A DNA stretch of 63,820 nt from Promethearchaeota archaeon (GTDB lineage Archaea; Asgardarchaeota; Lokiarchaeia; Sigynarchaeales; SOKP01), in contig JAEOTV010000096.1 of assembly GCA_016839635.1 (NCBI GenBank), positions 1 through 63,820 on the forward strand. Direction: 5' to 3'. Made by a program: the position numbers and the translations under genes. Below the pieces are notes generated by a model. The model had not been told where the DNA came from. It saw only the letters and a list, made by a program, of their open reading frames with translations, and made no database searches. Below, one piece after another: positions 26,451-35,825 of the stretch; position 1 is the stretch's first letter, and each line of letters begins with the position of its first letter.

Positions 26451-26559
26451 CTTTGAATTTTCTCATATTCTCTAATATAACTATGTTTAACTAATTTCAA
26501 ATCATTATCTAAATTGTAAATTATAAGAAAACTTTTTAAAATATTTAATTTTATAATCT
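26451..26559 (-). repeat. Degenerate 109-bp direct repeat, copy 2
   Basis: Second copy of the relic at 24032-24140: same length, same orientation, no gaps. Here the coding frame is still open through the repeat (IIKLNILKSFLIIYNLDNDLK) and ends at a TAA just beyond EKIQSY. Divergence is spread over the length, as expected for old duplicated DNA no longer under selection. Confidence 0.55.
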
Positions 26560-26645
26560 CGGTATTAGAAATATTATCAATGTACTTAACATAAGTCTGT
26601 AAACAAATAAATTGTATTGAATAAATTAATTAAATTGAAAATTTT

Positions 26646-26658
26646 TTTATAAATATAT
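26646..26658 (+). promoter_or_regulatory. Candidate archaeal TATA box
   Basis: TTTATAAATATAT stands out as a TATA-box match about 75 bases before the ATG at 26734. A transcript starting some 25 bases downstream would have a leader of about 50 bases. Sequence-only call. Confidence 0.33.
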
Positions 26659-26733
26659 TCGATAAAAAAGCTTTTTTCTGAAAGAAGTTAATCATATTAA
26701 ATAATACCAATAAAGAATATTTATAATGGAAAA

Positions 26734-27936
26734 ATGAAAATTGCTGTAATAACAAATCATATACCTTCTAAATGGGCACATAGTATAAACACCATGAAAA
26801 TTGCTGAAGGATTCTACAGACTAGGTCATTCAATTGAAGTTTTAGTTGTTCAGAGAGCCAAAGAAGATCTCAACAGATTAATCACAAAGGATATTCATAA
26901 CTTTTACGGAATCAATAAAAAGATTAAGATAAAATTTTTTCGAGATTATTCCATCAATTACTTTAAAGAAATTAGATTCATTGGACCATTACTAAATAGA
27001 TTATTTAAATTTTTTGCTAATATTATACCTAATTTAACAGTTCGTCTTGATCCTGAAAAAAGCATCAGTGCTTATTGTAAAAAAAAGGATTTTGATTTAA
27101 CCTTTTGTCGTTCAACTTATCATACGGTTTATTACAACGTTATTAATAAAATCCCTACGATCCTTGATTTACATGGATATCTCATTCACGAATTAACTCA
27201 TATTGTAAAATTAATTAATAGTAAATACTTTAATGGAATAATGACTTTAAACGAATTTCTGAAACAAAAATTTATAGAAATTGGTTTTCCCTCTGAAAAA
27301 ATTGTGTTTATGGAAAATGCAGTTGATATTGATAAGTTTGACAGAATTACAAATAATAAGAAAAAGCTTAGACAAAAACTAAATTTACCTTTAAACAAGA
27401 ACATAATTTTATATTCAGGAATTATATCTGATGATAGAGGTATTGATGATATTTTAAATGCATCTAAATTTTTAAGCACTGAAAAAACTTCATTTTATTT
27501 TTTAGGGGATGGTCCAAAAAGAAATACGATCAAAAAATGGAAAAATTATATAAAAAGAAATAAAATAGAATCAGATATCTTTTTTTTAGGTTTTAAAAAA
27601 AAAGTTTTAATTCCATTTTACTTAAAAGCAGCAGATATTTTGTTAGCAACATATTCATCTTACTCGAAAATTATAGATTTTGTTTCTCCAGTAAAGATTA
27701 TTGAATATATGGCATCAAAAAATCCTATAATTGTAACTAAAATTGGAAAAATGGCGGAATTAAATAAAGAAAGTTGTTTTTTTTCTTCTCCAGATGATCC
27801 AATTGATTTAAGTCAAAAAATCAAATTAATAATAAACGGAACAGAAAATTTAGAAAGAATTATAACTAAGGCATATAATATAGCTAAAAGGCGCAATATT
27901 GAAGATAGGTGTAAAAAAATTCTTGCATTAATTTAA
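26734..27936 (+). CDS. Glycosyltransferase family 4 (GT4)
   Basis: A 400-residue GT-B enzyme. N-terminus MKIAVITNHIPSKWAHSINT, LDLHGYLIHE near the domain border, ENAVDIDKFDR, ILYSGIISDDRGIDDIL, FLGDGPKRNTIKKW, and SPVKIIEYMASKNPIIVT at the donor site. The final pattern is the SPxKxxEYM form, as in 14770-15906, rather than EGFP-type E-x7-E. It is probably in one transcript with the methyltransferase 115 bases downstream. Sugar and acceptor unknown. Confidence 0.88.
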   Translation: MKIAVITNHIPSKWAHSINTMKIAEGFYRLGHSIEVLVVQRAKEDLNRLITKDIHNFYGINKKIKIKFFRDYSINYFKEIRFIGPLLNRLFKFFANIIPNLTVRLDPEKSISAYCKKKDFDLTFCRSTYHTVYYNVINKIPTILDLHGYLIHELTHIVKLINSKYFNGIMTLNEFLKQKFIEIGFPSEKIVFMENAVDIDKFDRITNNKKKLRQKLNLPLNKNIILYSGIISDDRGIDDILNASKFLSTEKTSFYFLGDGPKRNTIKKWKNYIKRNKIESDIFFLGFKKKVLIPFYLKAADILLATYSSYSKIIDFVSPVKIIEYMASKNPIIVTKIGKMAELNKESCFFSSPDDPIDLSQKIKLIINGTENLERIITKAYNIAKRRNIEDRCKKILALI

Positions 27937-28051
27937 TAGAACTTAATTTTTTAATATTAATGTAATAAAAAAAAAGCTTATTCTTAAATTATAATCTTAT
28001 ATAATTATTATTTATTTAATGCTCAATGATTTATGAAAAATTTTGGAAATA

Positions 28052-28906
28052 ATGAAAGGATTAACTGAAAAGAAATATTGGGATGCTAAATACTCTAAAA
28101 TTCAGACTTTTATTGATAGTGGTACTTTTAAAACAAAATTAACAAAATTAATACTAAGAAGAATATTGGGTAAAAATTTTTTAAAGTATGTACGATCTTA
28201 TTCAGACTTTCTATTATGGGAAAAAATTCTCACTCATTATCTACCAAGAGGAAAAAAATTAAAGGTTTTAGAGGTAGGAAGTGCCCCTGGATTTTTTCTA
28301 TTAAAATTTAAAAAAAAATTCAACTATATTCCATTTGGAGTTGAATTTTCAGATTTTGGAGCAAGATTGAATAAGAAAATATTTGAATTAAATAGAATAA
28401 ATCCAGAAAATATAATTCACACAAATTTTCTATCTGATATGTTTCAAAATCATAATAAAGGAAGATTTGATATTGTAATTTCTAGGGGATTTATTGAACA
28501 TTTTTTTAATGTTAAAAAAGTTATTGAAAAACATCTAAATGTTTTGAAAAAAGAAGGATTTTTAATTATAAGTATTCCAAATATTAAGGGATTCAATTAT
28601 GTATTAGCAAAAACTTTCAACAAATCAATTATTAAACAACACAACTTAAAAATTATGACGAAAAATACTTTTGCAGCGTTATTTAAAGATAACAATCTAA
28701 AGAATTTATTTTGTGATTATTATGGAACTTTTAAATTTGGATTGATTAGTGCAAAAGAGGGCTCCATTCTTAGATTTATTAAAAAAGCACTTGACAATTT
28801 ACAGCTGATATTAAATTTCATTTTTTTCTTTTTACTAAAAGAAAAGGGTTTAGAATCTAGATTATTTAGTCCATATTTGCTATTTATTGGTGTTAAAAAG
28901 AATTAG
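28052..28906 (+). CDS. Class I SAM-dependent methyltransferase
   Basis: A protein of about 284 residues. The SAM-binding motif I is KVLEVGSAPGFFLLKF, followed by an acidic residue at the end of strand 2 (GVEFSDFG). Later come FDIVISRGFIEHFF (motif IV region), LNVLKKEGFLIISIPN (post-motif strand 5), and a hydrophobic segment near the C-terminus (ILNFIFFFLL). I chose the ATG at 28052, which has GGA close upstream; a TTG nine bases earlier is in the same frame. The context suggests sugar O- or N-methylation, but the acceptor cannot be read from the sequence. It converges on the next methyltransferase with 34 bases between stops. Confidence 0.83.
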   Translation: MKGLTEKKYWDAKYSKIQTFIDSGTFKTKLTKLILRRILGKNFLKYVRSYSDFLLWEKILTHYLPRGKKLKVLEVGSAPGFFLLKFKKKFNYIPFGVEFSDFGARLNKKIFELNRINPENIIHTNFLSDMFQNHNKGRFDIVISRGFIEHFFNVKKVIEKHLNVLKKEGFLIISIPNIKGFNYVLAKTFNKSIIKQHNLKIMTKNTFAALFKDNNLKNLFCDYYGTFKFGLISAKEGSILRFIKKALDNLQLILNFIFFFLLKEKGLESRLFSPYLLFIGVKKN

Positions 28907-28940
28907 AATTTTAATTTTATTTAAAATGAAAAAGAAAAAT

Positions 28941-29792
28941 TTATTTTGTTAAAAAATAAAATTTTTCATTCACATTTAATCCTAATTTTTTTATATTTTT
29001 TTGTGCTAAATTTTTAGCATAATCTATAAACCTAATATGAAATCCAACTTCTTCAACCTTTTTTTTAAAATCAAGTCCATATATTCTTACATGATCTTCA
29101 TGCCCAAAGTGAAGTAAACGATCTTTTGGCTTTAGTATTTTTTGATTTTCATATGTCTTTTCTCTCTCCATGTCTATTGGGATTTGTATTATTCCCCATC
29201 CTTTTGTTTTTAAAACCCTATATAATTCCTTTAAAGCTGAATAATCATTTTTTATATGCTCTAATACATGAGAACAAATTATTACATCAAAAACATTATC
29301 CCTAAAGCTGAGTTTAGTAATGTTATTTCGAATTAAAACATTTGAAGGATGCAGATCGCTAGAAATATACCGAATATTACTATACTTCATAAATAAATGT
29401 ATTAAATTGATCTTTGGAGAAAAATGTAATAATTTTATGTTTCTCGAAAAAAAAGTAGTTTTTAATTTAAGAAAAATAATTAGAAGTCTATGTCTTTCCA
29501 AAGATCCACATATAGGACAACATGCTGATTTTCTCATTTTCAAACCATAAGAGGTGAACTTTCTTAAATATCTTCCACAACAAGGACATAAATTTGATTT
29601 ACCACTCCAAAAAGTAATTATAGTTTTATAGTAAATTATATTAATAAATTTAAAAAATAAGCTATTCAAAATAATAGATTTATAAGATAGATGTAAGTTA
29701 AAAAAATTTTTAATTTTCTTAAGGTTACTTATCATTAAATCAATTAACTTTACAAGCATTTTTCTTATTCCAATCTTTTTTGACCTATTCAT
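28941..29792 (-). CDS. SAM-dependent methyltransferase with an N-terminal zinc-ribbon-like motif
   Basis: A 283-residue protein. Residues ~69-95 carry two cysteine pairs, CPCCGRYL and CCPICGSLERHRLL, typical of a small zinc ribbon ahead of a Rossmann methyltransferase in surface-glycan loci. The methyltransferase core includes LLHFSPKINLIHLF, ISSDLHPSNV, FDVIICSHVLEHIKNDYSAL and LYRVLKTKGWGIIQIPI, which match Methyltransf_11-type motifs (acidic residue at the end of strand 2, the HVLEHI helix). The first 60 residues are basic and hydrophobic and may associate with membrane. The acceptor is unknown. The start ATG at 29792 gives the longest form; M12 is an alternative. Confidence 0.85.
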   Translation of the reverse strand: MNRSKKIGIRKMLVKLIDLMISNLKKIKNFFNLHLSYKSIILNSLFFKFINIIYYKTIITFWSGKSNLCPCCGRYLRKFTSYGLKMRKSACCPICGSLERHRLLIIFLKLKTTFFSRNIKLLHFSPKINLIHLFMKYSNIRYISSDLHPSNVLIRNNITKLSFRDNVFDVIICSHVLEHIKNDYSALKELYRVLKTKGWGIIQIPIDMEREKTYENQKILKPKDRLLHFGHEDHVRIYGLDFKKKVEEVGFHIRFIDYAKNLAQKNIKKLGLNVNEKFYFLTK

Positions 29793-29949
29793 AGTATCAT
29801 TTAAAAATTCTGTGAATTATTATTAAAAAATAAAATGAATTTTTAATTATATCATTATTTTAAAGTAATTCAGAAATGTAGGAGTAGATACTCAAGCATC
29901 TTTTTAGCGCCTAACTTAACTCAATGATATTTTCTCTTTGATAAAATAA

Positions 29950-31182
29950 TTAAATTTTTTTTAGTAGATTCCTATATTTTTCTAATAGTTTTTCGACTAA
30001 CAAACCAACATCAAAATTTTTTTTTGTGAAATTAATACCAGAATTTCCCATTTCTTCTCTCATTTGAGGTTTTTTTATTAAAACCTCCAACATCTCACCG
30101 ATTTTATCAATATCCCTCTCTTTTACTAAAAAACCAGTTTTTCCATCAATAACAATTTCAGGAATTCCACTATGTAAAGTTGATATTACAGGTAACCCCA
30201 TTGATTGAGCTTCTAATAAAACTGTAGGTGTTCCTTCTTGATCTCCATCTATAGTAGTAATACTTGGTAATAAAAAAATATGGCATCTCCTATAAATATT
30301 TATAACTTCTTCTTGATCTAATACACCGAGAAACACTATTGAATCCGTTAATTTTAAATCTTGAACTATTTTTTCATATTCGTCCTTTAAGAGACCATCT
30401 CCAATAATATAATATTTAAAATTATAACCCTTATTTTTTAATTTTGAAATTGCTTTAATACTATATTCATAACCTTTCTTTTCAACGAATCTTCCAATAG
30501 TTAAAATATTAATTTTATCAAAATCTTGTACTATGCTCTTTTCTTTTTTAAATCTCTTGGTATCTATACCTAAAGGGTGAATTTTTGTTTTTGTTGTTTT
30601 ACATCCAAGATTGATCATTATATCTTTAAAATATTTACAAATGGGTAAAAACAAATCTCCATATTTAAATAGTTCATTATAATAATTATTTCCATATCTT
30701 TTTATTATTTTAGTTAGATCATAGCCATAAAAACTTACAACTAATTTTCCCTGGAAACTTAATTTTTTTAATAAGACTCCAATATTACCTGTATTACCAA
30801 AATGACAATGAATAATATCAAATTTTTTACCTAAAAATGGTATTATTAGAAATAGATTTTTCAAAAAAGTTTTATCTACTTTATCTTTATACTTAAAAAG
30901 ATTCAAAGATTTTACCAATTTAATTGGATCCTTATGAAAATTAACTAAAAATAAATAAATGGCTTTTAGAACACGAATTAACAGATTAGAAGGTATTGAA
31001 AAATAATGTGTTCTTTTAAGTAAATTATACTTTTCAACATCTTTATGCATAATTTTTTTTTTTGGAGTATATTTCGAAAAAATTTCTAATTCAATTCCTA
31101 ATTCTAAAAGCTTAATTATTTGATTTAAAATAAAAGTATTAGTTATTACAGGAAATGAATTAACAATAAAAGCAACTTTCAT
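29950..31182 (-). CDS. Glycosyltransferase family 4 (GT4), WcaL/AmsK-like
   Basis: A 410-residue GT4 enzyme with the colanic-acid WcaL/AmsK layout: N-terminal FIVNSFPVITNTFILNQI, IHCHFGNTGNIG, FYGYDLTKI, IHPLGIDTKRFKKE, ILTIGRFVEKKGYEYSI, IGDGLLKDEYEKIV, and the donor site EGTPTVLLEAQSMGLPVIS (E-x7-E) with STLHSGIPEIVIDG. Its start codon overlaps the stop of the methyltransferase upstream by one base (TAATG), so the two are translationally coupled. The coupling suggests one sugar is added and then methylated, or a methylated cap (inference). Confidence 0.92.
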   Translation of the reverse strand: MKVAFIVNSFPVITNTFILNQIIKLLELGIELEIFSKYTPKKKIMHKDVEKYNLLKRTHYFSIPSNLLIRVLKAIYLFLVNFHKDPIKLVKSLNLFKYKDKVDKTFLKNLFLIIPFLGKKFDIIHCHFGNTGNIGVLLKKLSFQGKLVVSFYGYDLTKIIKRYGNNYYNELFKYGDLFLPICKYFKDIMINLGCKTTKTKIHPLGIDTKRFKKEKSIVQDFDKINILTIGRFVEKKGYEYSIKAISKLKNKGYNFKYYIIGDGLLKDEYEKIVQDLKLTDSIVFLGVLDQEEVINIYRRCHIFLLPSITTIDGDQEGTPTVLLEAQSMGLPVISTLHSGIPEIVIDGKTGFLVKERDIDKIGEMLEVLIKKPQMREEMGNSGINFTKKNFDVGLLVEKLLEKYRNLLKKI

Positions 31183-31859
31183 TAAATATTCTTAAATCCA
31201 ATTATTATATTTTCACTTGATCCTAATTTTATATATGGTTCTAAATTAATAATTATTTTAAAAAATATGTTTCTAATAATCTTAGGGATAAATTTAAAAT
31301 AATCTAACCAATAATAAGCTAATTTCGAAAAGAAATTAAAATATTTATCGAATTTAGTAATTTTTAAATTATACTTATGAAGTAAAGTTTTTAACTCATT
31401 TCTGGAATAACCTAATCTTAAGTGTCCCCATTTCTTATTTATTTTTAAAGATTTAATTTTTGGTATAAATGGAAATAAGACACCACATTTATTTGGAGTT
31501 GTTAAAAAGAATTTTCCCTTTATTTTCAATACCCTTGAAATTTCATGAATTAGCTTTTCATCCTCTTTTATATGTTCTATTGCATCAAGACAAAGTATTA
31601 AATCAATACTTTCACTTGGGATTGATTTTAAATCAATAATTGAAGATTTTAAAGTGTTTAGTCCCCTACTTTTAGCGATTTCTAAGCCTTTAGGATCTAA
31701 ATCAACAACAGTTATATTTATGTTATTATTAGATTTTTTTAAATCATATGAAATAAAACCGTCAAATCCTCCCAGATCTAATATCTCTATATTGTTATTT
31801 AACACAATATTTATTGATTTCCTAAGTGCTATGTATCTAATGTAAGTTCCTTTTCTCAT
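31182..31859 (-). CDS. Class I SAM-dependent methyltransferase
   Basis: A 225-residue methyltransferase of the Methyltransf_11/23 type. Motif I is IEILDLGGFDGFISYDL, strand 2 ends in VVDLDPKGLEIAK, motif IV region SIDLILCLDAIEHIKEDEK, then ISRVLKIKGKFFLTTPN. It is first in a two-gene unit with the GT4 at 29950-31182, overlapping by one base. The start ATG at 31859 precedes a divergent intergenic region of 275 bases shared with the gene at 32135. Substrate unknown. Confidence 0.86.
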   Translation of the reverse strand: MRKGTYIRYIALRKSINIVLNNNIEILDLGGFDGFISYDLKKSNNNINITVVDLDPKGLEIAKSRGLNTLKSSIIDLKSIPSESIDLILCLDAIEHIKEDEKLIHEISRVLKIKGKFFLTTPNKCGVLFPFIPKIKSLKINKKWGHLRLGYSRNELKTLLHKYNLKITKFDKYFNFFSKLAYYWLDYFKFIPKIIRNIFFKIIINLEPYIKLGSSENIIIGFKNI

Positions 31860-32134
31860 AACCTAATATTAAAAGCATTTTATATTAAAATTAATCTTTG
31901 AATTATAACTATTCAAATTTAATTGAATTGATCTTTTGCTATTTTAATTCATTTTATCAAAATATTTAAGATAAATTTTGTTAAGAATATCTATTAGATG
32001 ACTAGATTAAAAATGCATTAAGATTATATAAAATTTTGAAAAATAAATGGAAGAGATTTGAAATATTTTTTTAAATCTGTTAATTTAATAAATGCATAGA
32101 TTATATTTTGAAATATTATTCTTAAAAGAAAAGA

Positions 32135-33652
32135 ATGAAAGAGAGAGTTATTACCCTTATTTTAATATTTTTAAATAAATTACAGCAAATTTTAGAGTTT
32201 TTTACAAACAAAACAAGTAATATCAACAAGGTTTATTATCCATATTATGAGCTTAGAGATATAAAATTTGAAATCATAAAAGAATATCTAAAAAGAATAA
32301 ATTTTGAAAAATTATTTCGAGATCATTTATTTAATTATCTTTTTATGTATGATCCTTCTATCCATAAAAAAGCTTCATTAATTAAATATTTATTAGACAA
32401 TAAAATAAGGTCAGCAAAATTTTCTGAACCATTTTTATCTAAAAATGATGAATTACTTTTTAAGAAATACAATTTAAATGTAGAGATAAAAAAGGTAATT
32501 AACCTTGATATAGTTTCTATCAAGATTCTTCAATGGCTTGTCAATAAAATTATGTTCATTCATTATTATACTAAAAAAATTGATATTGAAAATATCTCAA
32601 GATTTAAATCAAACACAAAATATCTTAAGTTGATTCGGACAAGATATGAACGCACTGAAAATATCTATTCAAATAATTTAAATAAATCTTTAGATAACAC
32701 TATTATTTATATAATACCAAATTTACAAAAGAAGCGACAACAAGATTACATTAAGAATCTAATAAAAAATAAGAAAGATTTCTTTTTTTACATTCCTAAA
32801 ATTAATTTTAAAGAAATTTTAAAGATTGCAATAAAAATATATTTTAATTCATTTCCTAAAGAGCTTAAATTACCATTAATAAAAGTTTTTACTGAAAGAG
32901 TTGAAATTGATAATATTTTAGTTTATTTAAAAAAAAAATTTCCTGATTTATATGAATTTTATACAAGTGACGAAATTTTTCCTAGTTCAGTTTATTTAGC
33001 TCAAAAATTAAAGGATTTGAAGATAAAAGTCATAAATATTGCACATGGTTCAGGTATTTTTTGTCCCATGGTAAATTATGATGAATTTTATATCGTGTCA
33101 AAAATACAGAAAAATCACTATCAGGGAACTTCAAATTTCAAATTCTATACTTCAAGAATACATTTGGAAAAAATAAAAAGTTTTCCAGAAAGAGAATTTG
33201 CAATAATCTTTATAGGTCAAAATATTTTATCATCTCCAATGATAAAATCACCAAAAATTAAATCTGCTTATAAAGAAGTTATTAATCTGCTAGAAAAAAT
33301 TGCTATTAATTATAAATTTCCAGTTTACGCGAAATACCATCCTAATTCAACAGTAATTGATAAAATCTTGTCTGATAATATTAAAATAATTAAAAATATT
33401 GAGGATTTACCTAAAGATTACAATTATTTAGCAATAACATCTGGTTCCACATATGTTTTAGAATTATTAAGTTCAATGCCATTTTATCTAATAAACCCTC
33501 AAAATAAATTAGATTTGAGATATCACTTTCCAGATAATGAACTTATATATGCAAGAAATTTTCAGGAATTAAAATCAAGAATTGATAAATTTCTAAAAGA
33601 TCAGCGTTATTTTAGAGAATATTGGGAGAAATTATATCAGATCATAAAATAA
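32135..33652 (+). CDS. GT-B-like protein with HG/HP motifs; candidate nonulosonyltransferase
   Basis: A 505-residue protein I cannot assign firmly. The first 200 residues are charged and mostly helical without motifs. The C-terminal half has a GT-B-like layout with INIAHGSGIFCPM (HGSG at ~303-306), YAKYHPNSTV (HPN at ~401-403) and ITSGSTYVLELLSSMPFYLI (~433-452). HG, HP and a C-terminal S/T-rich loop are hallmarks of CMP-sugar-using polysialyltransferase/KpsC-like enzymes and of CDP-glycerol transferases. It stands right before the pse genes on the same strand, so a transferase for the CMP-nonulosonate made there is an attractive reading (inference). No transmembrane segment. Could also be a wall-teichoic-like transferase. 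Confidence 0.5.
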   Translation: MKERVITLILIFLNKLQQILEFFTNKTSNINKVYYPYYELRDIKFEIIKEYLKRINFEKLFRDHLFNYLFMYDPSIHKKASLIKYLLDNKIRSAKFSEPFLSKNDELLFKKYNLNVEIKKVINLDIVSIKILQWLVNKIMFIHYYTKKIDIENISRFKSNTKYLKLIRTRYERTENIYSNNLNKSLDNTIIYIIPNLQKKRQQDYIKNLIKNKKDFFFYIPKINFKEILKIAIKIYFNSFPKELKLPLIKVFTERVEIDNILVYLKKKFPDLYEFYTSDEIFPSSVYLAQKLKDLKIKVINIAHGSGIFCPMVNYDEFYIVSKIQKNHYQGTSNFKFYTSRIHLEKIKSFPEREFAIIFIGQNILSSPMIKSPKIKSAYKEVINLLEKIAINYKFPVYAKYHPNSTVIDKILSDNIKIIKNIEDLPKDYNYLAITSGSTYVLELLSSMPFYLINPQNKLDLRYHFPDNELIYARNFQELKSRIDKFLKDQRYFREYWEKLYQIIK

Positions 33653-33949
33653 AAAGAGACTTTTTTATATAATAATTTTAATAACATGTGTATTAAATAA
33701 TGATAGTAAGAAAATCTTAGGTAAAGTTGTTATTTTAGATAAAGTTATAATTTAAAACCTCAATTTAAATCTTCATAATCAACAAATAATAATCGCATAG
33801 ATATACTTATTTAAACTAAGCCTTTAATGTAAATTTCAAATTTTAAAATTTATATGAAAAAGGTAATTTGATTGAATAAAAATTAATTTTAATATATTTT
33901 GTGCAAATTTATTAAATATTTTCAGTTTTATTAATATTGTAAAAGAAAG

Positions 33950-34702
33950 ATGTTAAATAAAAAGATTGGAGCAATCATTCAAGCAAGGATGGGATCATCA
34001 AGACTTCCAGAAAAAGTTTTAACTTATTTAGATAAAAATGAAAGAGTTCTTGATTTATTAATAAAAAGATTAAAATTAAGTAGATATCTTAACGTAATAA
34101 TTATTGCTACAACTTCAAATATTGAAGATTTATCAATTATTAAGGCTGCGAAAACTCATAAAGTATCTTATTTTGTAGGAAGTGAAAATAATGTTCTAAA
34201 GCGTTACTATAAAGCTGCTAAAGAGTTTGAACTTGATATTGTTATTAGAATCACATCAGATTGTCCATTTATTGATCCAAAAATACTAGATGAAATGATT
34301 GATTTTTACCTAAAAAATAGGTTTGATTATATAAAAAATATAGCTGAATCTACAAACTTTCCTAGAGGTTTTGATATTGAGATTTTCTCATTCAATACAT
34401 TAGAAAAAGTATTTTCTCTAGCAAGTAATAAGGCAGAAAAAGAACATGTAACTTATTTTATTTATAATCATCCTGAAATTTTTAAAATACATAATTTCAA
34501 TATTAAAAATCTAAAAAAATTTAAAAATTTGAGACTAACTATCGATGAGAAAGATGATTTAATTATGGTTAAAGAAGTTTATAAAAGATTAAAGAAAATG
34601 AAAAAAGCAATTGATTTTACTATTTTTGATATAATCAATATAATTGAAAAAGAACCAGATTTAATGGAAATTAATAGAAATGTTAAACAAAAAAGACTTT
34701 AA
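33950..34702 (+). CDS. spsF: Nonulosonate cytidylyltransferase, SpsF/PseF type
   Basis: A 250-residue nucleotidyltransferase of the SpsF family. The N-terminal signature is GAIIQARMGSSRLPEKVL at about 7-24 (nucleotide-binding loop), then VIIATTSNIEDLSI, FVGSENNVLKRYYKAA, VIRITSDCPFIDP (metal site), RGFDIEIFSFNTLEK and LRLTIDEKDDLIMVKEVY. It would transfer CMP from CTP to the pseudaminic-type acid made by PseI. First clear gene of a tight plus-strand operon: 42 bases to pseI. The 297 bases upstream (33653-33949) contain only AT-rich sequence with probable promoter elements. The CMP donor and Pse substrate are inferred from the neighbours. Confidence 0.85.
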   Translation: MLNKKIGAIIQARMGSSRLPEKVLTYLDKNERVLDLLIKRLKLSRYLNVIIIATTSNIEDLSIIKAAKTHKVSYFVGSENNVLKRYYKAAKEFELDIVIRITSDCPFIDPKILDEMIDFYLKNRFDYIKNIAESTNFPRGFDIEIFSFNTLEKVFSLASNKAEKEHVTYFIYNHPEIFKIHNFNIKNLKKFKNLRLTIDEKDDLIMVKEVYKRLKKMKKAIDFTIFDIINIIEKEPDLMEINRNVKQKRL

Positions 34703-34744
34703 TACATATATCTAAATAAATTGTTTTAAAAAAACGAATTAAAA

Positions 34745-35773
34745 ATGAAAATAGAAATTAGCAAGAATAAATTTATTGGAGAAAATCACCCCTGTTATAT
34801 TATTTTGGATGTTGGTGCTAATCATAATTGTGATCTTAGAACAGCAAAAAAATTAATTAATACAGCCGCAAAAATGGGAGCAGATGCTGTAAAATTTCAG
34901 ACTTATACGGCGGAAAATCTTTATTCAAAAAAAACTCCTAAATTTTCAAAGGATCTAATGAATCCGTATGATATGATAAAAAAATATCAACATCCTAGAG
35001 ATTGGTTACCAATTTTGAATGATATTGCTATAAATAGCCATATTAATTTCTCATCCTCTCCATTTGATTATGAAGCAGTCGATTTATTAGACAAATTAAA
35101 TGTTCCATTTTTCAAAGTTGCATCACCTGAAATAGTTGATTTAGAGTTAATAGAATACATTGCCAAAAAAGACAAACCCATCATTATATCAACTGGTATG
35201 GCTGATTTAGGAGAGATTGAAGATGCAATTAAAGTCATATCAAAATATAATAATAAAATAGTACTTTTACATTGTAATACAATCTATCCAACACCTTTAG
35301 AGGCAGTAAATCTTAACGCAATAAAAACCCTTAAAAATTCTTTTCATTATCCAATTGGTTTTTCAGATCATACTTTAGGAATACACATTTCCTTAGCAGC
35401 AGTTTCATTAGGAGCAAAAGTTATTGAAAAACATTTTACCCTAGATCGAAATCAAAAGGGTCCAGACCATTTTTTTGCTTTAGAACCTTCAGAGGTTAAA
35501 GATTTAGTGATTAAGGTTCGTGAAATAGAAAAAGCTCTAGGTGATGGTATTAAGAAGCCGCATAAACTTGAATTAAATGAAAATTATGAAAAAGCCAGAA
35601 GGAGTATTATTGCATTAAAAGATATTCCTAAGGGAACGATAATAACTCGAGATATGTTAATAATTAAGAGACCCGGATTTGGAATAAAACCAAAATTAAT
35701 AAATTTGGTAGTAGGAAAAAAAGCCAAAGTTGATATTAAAAATGATCAATGGATAACTTGGGAAATGATATAG
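34745..35773 (+). CDS. pseI: Pseudaminic acid synthase (NeuB family)
   Basis: A 342-residue synthase that condenses a 2,4-diacylamido-2,4,6-trideoxyhexose with phosphoenolpyruvate to give the nonulosonic acid. It has the NeuB TIM barrel and a C-terminal SAF domain. Motifs: GANHNCDLRTAKKLI (~24-38), GADAVKFQTY, SSPFDYEAVDLLDKL, ISTGMADLGEIEDAI, LLHCNTIYPTP, GFSDHTLGIHI and EKHFTLDRNQKGPDH (metal and sugar-binding region). The SAF part reads ARRSIIALKDIPKGTIITRD. In the first strand the usual E of AEIGANHN is D (LDVGANHN), a mild oddity. The neighbours PseG, PseB and PseC favour pseudaminate over legionaminate or sialate. Confidence 0.92.
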   Translation: MKIEISKNKFIGENHPCYIILDVGANHNCDLRTAKKLINTAAKMGADAVKFQTYTAENLYSKKTPKFSKDLMNPYDMIKKYQHPRDWLPILNDIAINSHINFSSSPFDYEAVDLLDKLNVPFFKVASPEIVDLELIEYIAKKDKPIIISTGMADLGEIEDAIKVISKYNNKIVLLHCNTIYPTPLEAVNLNAIKTLKNSFHYPIGFSDHTLGIHISLAAVSLGAKVIEKHFTLDRNQKGPDHFFALEPSEVKDLVIKVREIEKALGDGIKKPHKLELNENYEKARRSIIALKDIPKGTIITRDMLIIKRPGFGIKPKLINLVVGKKAKVDIKNDQWITWEMI

Positions 35774-35825
35774 ATTATAAACCATGAAATTTTTATAATA
35801 AAATCCACAATATTTAAAGAAAAAC

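Larger units (their letters stand above)
26325..26733. other. Gene-free region with a second coding relic
   Basis: A gap of 409 bases. On the minus strand a frame of about 60 codons, roughly 26627 down to 26446, is open and reads QTYVKYIDNISNTEIIK, then NILKSFLIIYNLDNDLK, then LVKHSYIREYEKIQSY and TAA. It has no good start and corresponds to the degenerate repeat at 26451-26559. A TATA-like element for the next gene lies at 26646-26658. Nothing else is recognisable. Confidence 0.4.
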
